Shown piece after piece: positions 59,366 through 64,000 of a stretch of DNA of 64,000 bases. This stretch comes from Lonicera japonica. Its lineage: Eukaryota > Streptophyta > Magnoliopsida > Dipsacales > Caprifoliaceae. Location: contig JAKCWG010000101.1 of NCBI GenBank assembly GCA_021464415.1, positions 36,001 through 100,000 of the forward strand, given 5' to 3'. Within the stretch, counting starts at the first letter, position 1; each line of letters opens with the position of its first letter. Below the pieces are notes generated by a model, which saw nothing but the letters and a program-made list of their open reading frames with translations, made no database searches and was not told the DNA's origin. Both the position numbers and the translations under genes were made by a program.

Positions 59366-59865
59366 GAAGCACCATTCCACCATAATGTGCAATTCTAGCA
59401 GCCTACAAGTTTGGGCAAACTTGCAATTCAAATCAATTCACACCTAAACTTGTAATTCACAACCTAACTTGTAATTCAAACCAATTCACAAATAAATTTG
59501 CAATTCAAACCAATTCACAACTAAACTTGCAATTCAAAACAATATAATTTCAACAAGTGTTCACATAAAAAATCAACACAAATACAAATGTATAATTCAC
59601 AAACAAAATACAAACTTTAAATGTGGTTCACTTACAACATCGAAAACTTGTTCAAAAAAATACAAGTCTAATAACAAAAGTTGCTTAAGAGACTAATTTA
59701 GTTAAATAAACAAGTTCACCTCTAACTGGTGTTCGATCCATCACCGCCTCATAAGTCTCCTTAAACTGCCTGACGATCTCATAAATATCTTCGTATTCAA
59801 GTTGGCAAATGCGCTCGTTTGCTACCTAGGGTTGTTCCTCTTGAGATTTGACCTTCTCCGCCAAG

Positions 59866-59982
59866 ATGGACTCAGAAGCAGACGCCCGCGCTCCACCTCT
59901 CTCCTTAAGCAACTTCCAGCCTGATCTTCCCAAGCTGGAGACCATTGCCCCTCTCGTTGCATCAATTCCACTCGTTGCGTAA
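59866..59982 (+). CDS. Possible captured exon inside the CACTA element
   Basis: ATG in good context (CAAGATGG) opens 38 codons, with clearly higher GC than its surroundings: MDSEADARAPPLSLSNFQPD and onward. A potential splice donor (GC|GTAAAC) lies at 59,978/59,979, just before the stop. It may be exon 1 of a host gene picked up by the transposon. The family is not recognised. Confidence 0.35.
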   Translation: MDSEADARAPPLSLSNFQPDLPKLETIAPLVASIPLVA

Positions 59983-60069
59983 ACAATTCCAAGCTTGTTT
60001 GATATTCTATTTATTTTTTTTACTCGAATTTTATTTCCAAACCTTGTAAATGGACCTCCTAAATGCACA

Positions 60070-61613
60070 GTAAGTTTAGTAAAAATAAAAACTGAAAGAA
60101 TAACATCTTCAAACTAGATTTAGTAAAAATAGGCAATAAAAAAGGTCAAAATGAAGAATCACGACATCTACAATTACAAAGCTCAAAAACTTTGGAAATC
60201 CTAAAGCAATTCAAAAATTAAACAGAAAACACCCAAAAAAAAACATGGCTAAACAATTATTTCATAAAATAAGTGCTGTAGTAAAATAATATAAGCAACT
60301 ATGTATATGTGATGTATAAATTGGTGTGTAGTAGCTTAAGCTTTAGCTGGATTATTTTTTCAATAATATGAAAAAAAAAATATGGTTTTTGGGTTTTCAA
60401 GGAGTAGAAAGAAAAGTTATTTTTGAGGTAAATCTCCTTCCCTTTTTTTTCTCTCTCAATATCTCTATAAGTTGATATGTATTTGCATAGTAGTCTACAT
60501 TTTAATCCCCTTTGTCCCTTGATTTGATTGCAAAATATTTGGCTCTAGTTGTATTAACCATGTCCATATGTTCGTGATTTGTTGATCTTGATTGTGTTGC
60601 ACTTGCAATTTGCTGTCAACTTATTTGTTAGTACTTATTAGCTACATGTTTGAAAATTGGTTATTAGGTCTCATGATTATTTAGAGCCTGACTTTGAACT
60701 TTGGAGTTGTGTATTTGAACTTTGGAGTCGTGTATTTGAACTTTGCAATTCACAGATTGTTCCGCTTAAGGAAAACCCTTACCATCTACCACTTATCTAA
60801 TCTTGTTGGCTTGCTGTTCACTTTTTCTTGAAACAGAAAATGTGTTTCCTGTAATTCTACAAGTTGGTAAACACATTCTAGTAACATCCCAACTCTATCT
60901 TAATTATCTTTAACAAGTTGTCATAAGAAATCAATTCACAATAATTCTTAATTAAAGCCACAGTTGTATATGAAAATATTTTTGTCTTCTATTTCTAGCA
61001 CAAGCTAGAATGCTCACTTACATCTAAATTTGAGTTTTTATATATAATTATATGACTCTGGTTGAAGCTCACTTAATCTTCCTCTCAACCACTTGGAGTT
61101 TGTTTTTCTTTTGGACTCATCTCCCATATGAGAAGCCAATGCATGGACAACCCCATGGATTAACAGGCAGGGGTGAGTTTTATTAACTGGCATGGCACAG
61201 TGCACAACTCGAGTTGTTTGTTATAGAAACACAATTTATCAAAGAAATACCGAACAATGAAGAAGATGCTTATCCTAAAATGGAGACGGTAAGGTGCGCA
61301 AAGAAACTGTTAGGGGAAGCGCTTATAACAAATGAAGGTGAAATCCAATTCTGGTGTAGTGGGCTAATGATATCAGAATTAAGAGACAATGGTTTCATTC
61401 AATTTATGTTGAAATGGTATGAGTAATTAATATTACCATTAATGGTGCCAATTTAATTACTACCTGCACATGCATTATATATTTAAGAAAAGTTCAGTAC
61501 TACTCTTCTGATGCAACAAGAACAACAAGAAAACAATACCCTCCTTTGAAACCCACTTCTTTTTAAATAATCCATCAATTAACCTATACTTCTTTTTATT
61601 TTTCTTTTACATA

Positions 61614-61672
<59 letters not shown>

Positions 61673-62716
61673 GAAAAAAAATACTAAAAAACATTATTTA
61701 TTTATTTCGCTTAAAAATGTTGTCTTAAGCGACGAATATATATAGTCAGTCACTTCAGAATTACTTAAGTGACTGACATTGATCAATGTTAGTCACTTAA
61801 GTAAATAAATAATTATTTTTTTTCATTTTTTGTTTTAAATAATCCATTAATTAACATATACTTCTTTTTATTTTTCTTTTACATAATAATACTATAATAA
61901 TAATAATAGAAAATAAAAAAAATACTAAAAAATATTATTTATTTTGATAGAGCGAGAGAAAGAATCCCGTTAAATATTTTGCTAAGTAAAAATAAAAAAT
62001 TATAAAAAAGATTATTTACTTAAGTGACTCACATTGATCAATGTCGGGGATAGGCAATACAACTCCAATAATCACCTTAATAAATATATTTTTGATTCAG
62101 AACTTCAACAAACCTCGTAATTTTTGATAATGATACAAAATATCATAGTTTATTCATAATACAACAAGGGCGAAGGCAAAGCCCTCTCGATAACATGATG
62201 AAGAAAACCAGCCTATTTATATTCCTTATTACGTGCAACCTCTTGTCCCACAAGATACTCATACCGGTCCTCTTCTCCCAAACCAAAATTCGTTGGATAA
62301 GGAGAGAGAAAATAACCAAAATCAAACAAATCAAACAAAAAATGAGTGGTATGTATGTATATATAAGGTAGGTCCGTAGGAGAAGGGGAGAAAAGAAAGA
62401 GAAACAAGAGAAAGAAAGACATCGTTACTAGGTTCGACAGGATTTAAAGAACTACTCATGGTGTCTGGCGGTGGAGTGGAGTGGTAGGTGGTAAGTGAGT
62501 GAAGAAAACGAGACAGACAGAGAAAGTGAAGAGGTAGGCGGCGACTGAAAGGTGACAAATGAGTGAATGAATGAGGTTTAGGGTTATAAAAAATATAAAA
62601 TAAGTATATATATTTAAAAAAAAATATTTGTTCGACATTCTACGCTTTAGTTTGATCTGAATCGATTTAAGAATGGAACCCAACACAGTATCATTATTAC
62701 CCTCGTATAGTTGAGT
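60070..62716. other. Interior of the CACTA remnant; no gene recognised
   Basis: AT-rich sequence. It holds a plus frame of 70 codons at 61,214-61,426 (no recognised domain), two near-identical ACTTCTTTTTATTTTTCTTT stretches (61,589 and 61,859) and scattered TTAAGTGACT palindromes. Overlapping short minus frames at 62,143-62,686 are T/C-rich and have no domain. Confidence 0.5.
61612..61671. repeat. (ATA/AAT)n microsatellite
   Basis: About 60 bp of uninterrupted AAT-type triplets after ACATAATATAATA. Confidence 0.97.
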
Positions 62717-63181
62717 CTATGCTTTTATTAAAAGCCTGTTATATTTGTCCATCGCAACTTTGGCAATAAAGTCAACATGAACTCCAATATTAACATCATT
62801 TACACTATCGAAAAAAGTTGTATTGTAAGATTCAAAAAATGAAAAAATATCACCCAGAATTTTCATAGTGGGGCTTATGGAAGGATTGACACTACTATTG
62901 GAAAAAGCCAAATTATGTAAATATATCTCCCTTTGGTCCCATAACGAAAGTATGTTTGAAGCTTTACTGTGTTGGTCCCATATAGTATACTCCTTTATAA
63001 TACCATTACCGATCAAGTGCTTATTCATCTTATTTACATTAAGTCCCTGCTTATAGTTGCGGCACTTTGTGTAGGGGCACTTGTACAATCCTGTAGGTTT
63101 ATTAGTATTTTGTACTACAAACTTCAAAAATTTGAGTACCCCAGAATAAAGGAGTCTGAACCTCTGTAGCACTGCATCCAA
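62717..63181 (-). CDS. Transposase-associated-domain ORF (CACTA family), fragment
   Basis: 154 codons. After an N-terminal VLKFLKFVVQNT comes YKCPYTKCRNYKQ, then MNKHLIGNGIIKEYTIWDQH. This is the pattern of the plant transposase-associated domain (spaced Cys pair, HL...G...Y..W..H) found at the N-terminus of En/Spm-type proteins. No Transposase_21-type catalytic region follows, so the frame is a fragment or part of a spliced gene. Its position between the two palindromic arrays supports its assignment to this element. Confidence 0.7.
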   Translation of the reverse strand: MDAVLQRFRLLYSGVLKFLKFVVQNTNKPTGLYKCPYTKCRNYKQGLNVNKMNKHLIGNGIIKEYTIWDQHSKASNILSLWDQREIYLHNLAFSNSSVNPSISPTMKILGDIFSFFESYNTTFFDSVNDVNIGVHVDFIAKVAMDKYNRLLIKA

Positions 63182-63328
63182 CTCTTATCAATGTTCCCTA
63201 TTATTTATTATAAAAATTTATAAAACAATTAATAGATGTTAAATATATTGATTAGATTATCTTCACAAAAAAAGAGAAAAAACACTTAAATTATTTGTAC
63301 TTTTATAGATATAGATTGATATATTTTA

Positions 63329-63384
63329 TTAAAATTAAGACTTCTTTATATATATATATATATATAAAGAAGTCGTAATTTTAA
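63329..63384. repeat. (TA)n-centred hairpin
   Basis: Arms around AAAATTAAGACTTCTTTATA and TATAAAGAAGTCGTAATTTT pair with one mismatch around an AT-dinucleotide run. Confidence 0.85.
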
Positions 63385-63617
63385 GTATCAAATCCTTAAT
63401 TTTTAAAGATTCATCATATCCCTAATTAGTGTAGTATTGTATCATATAAAATACGTATTGTGCTTCCTTGCTTATTGTGAATATTTTATGTTTAATTTAT
63501 AATGATAATAGATATGAACTTATTTGAAGCATTTGTCTTGTACCTAAATCATCAAAATCGCTTAAATAGCCTTTCATCTGACCAAAATGCATTATGAGAA
63601 TAGGTTTTATACTAAAC

Positions 63618-64000
63618 TAAAAGAAAAGACACTTAGGCGACTGAGAATGCATTGTCAGTCGCCTAAGTGAGATCTTAAGCGACTGAGAATGAATTGTCAG
63701 TCGCCTAAGTGCAATCTTAAGCGACTGAGAATGAATTGTCAGTCGCCTAAGTGAGATCTTAAGCGACTGATAATGTACAAACTCAGTTTCTTAAGCAACT
63801 GGTCAAAGTCATTTGGCTTTGACCAAAAACTGTCAGTGAAAACTTTTAAGCGACTAACATATAAATGTTAGTCGGTTAAGATCTCTTAAGTGACCAACAG
63901 AGGCCAGTCTCTTAAGTGTAGTCGCATAAGGTCTCTTAAGCGACGAACATATGTCAGTCTCTTAAGCGTAGTCGCATAAGGTCTCTTAGGCGACTAACAA
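63618..64000. repeat. Right palindromic subterminal array, cut by window edge
   Basis: Repeated units such as CTTAAGCGACTGAGAATGAA followed by TTGTCAGTCGCCTAAGTG alternate in orientation. A subfamily variant uses GCGACTGAGAATG where the left array mostly has GCGACTAACAATGG. It is still running at the right edge. Confidence 0.92.

Larger units (their letters stand above)
58827..64000 (-). mobile_element. CACTA-type (En/Spm) element remnant, continues past right edge
   Basis: Dense inverted and direct copies of TTAAGCGACTGAC lie at both sides (58,827-59,365 and 63,618-64,000), with scattered copies inside (59,690; 61,730-61,800; 62,020). They flank a minus-strand ORF with a transposase-associated domain. 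Subterminal arrays of this kind are typical of CACTA elements, where they bind the element's own proteins. No CACTA terminus is seen at the left boundary, so that end is truncated or diverged. The main DDE transposase domain is not present in the window. Confidence 0.72.

Overview
This is plant nuclear DNA, most likely from an angiosperm and probably a eudicot. The evidence is a ten-exon aldehyde oxidase gene with GT-AG introns, Ty1/copia and Ty3/gypsy LTR retrotransposons primed by initiator-Met tRNA, an integrated pararetrovirus (Caulimoviridae) and AT-rich spacers. The species cannot be told from the sequence. Only one host gene is recognisable; nearly everything else is repeats, many nested in one another.

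Left third (1-24.3 kb). The window opens inside a copia element on the minus strand (1-1802): an open gag reading frame that runs off the left edge, a primer-binding site and a 186-bp LTR. It sits in an old chromovirus-type LTR that is joined to a piece of integrated pararetrovirus (2296-3353). Next comes a decayed but complete chromovirus-type gypsy element (3449-12489; gag, protease, RT, RNase H, integrase and chromodomain, all minus strand). A third long LTR (12490-15815) follows, interrupted by a 658-bp solo LTR with its own target-site duplication (TSD). A non-coding 8.46-kb LTR element (15872-24334, TSD TGAAC) follows. It shares its termini with the coding gypsy element and looks like a large non-autonomous derivative parasitic on it.

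Middle (24.3-32.6 kb). A degenerate pararetrovirus on the minus strand contains movement-protein, coat/zinc-finger, protease, RT, RNase H and downstream ORF remnants, broken by stops and frameshifts. A 1,218-bp gypsy solo LTR (TSD ACTAC) splits it. The paralogous block at 1803-3353 preserves the uninterrupted 'empty sites' for both this solo LTR and the non-coding element, so the order of events can be read.

Host gene (33,523-44,659, minus). This is a molybdenum-cofactor aldehyde oxidase. All ten exons can be joined in phase, to about 1,356 codons, except for an apparent 2-nt deletion in exon 6 near 37,382. As written, that deletion ends the protein after about 872 residues and removes most of the molybdenum domain. 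A Mutator-like MITE with a 9-bp TSD lies in one intron, and a tandem duplication copies the first 5' splice site.

Right third (44.7-64 kb). AT-rich spacer with solo LTRs (46,154-46,851, TSD ACTTT; 48,747-50,216, TSD GTTCT). The second forms a kilobase-scale inverted repeat with a further LTR of the same family (50,994-52,266). A gypsy LTR with a GC-rich minisatellite in U3 follows (52,555-53,694). The last 5.2 kb is a CACTA-type (En/Spm) element remnant: it has a transposase-associated-domain ORF and dense arrays of a palindromic motif (TTAAGCGACTGAC and its complement) that continue past the right edge.
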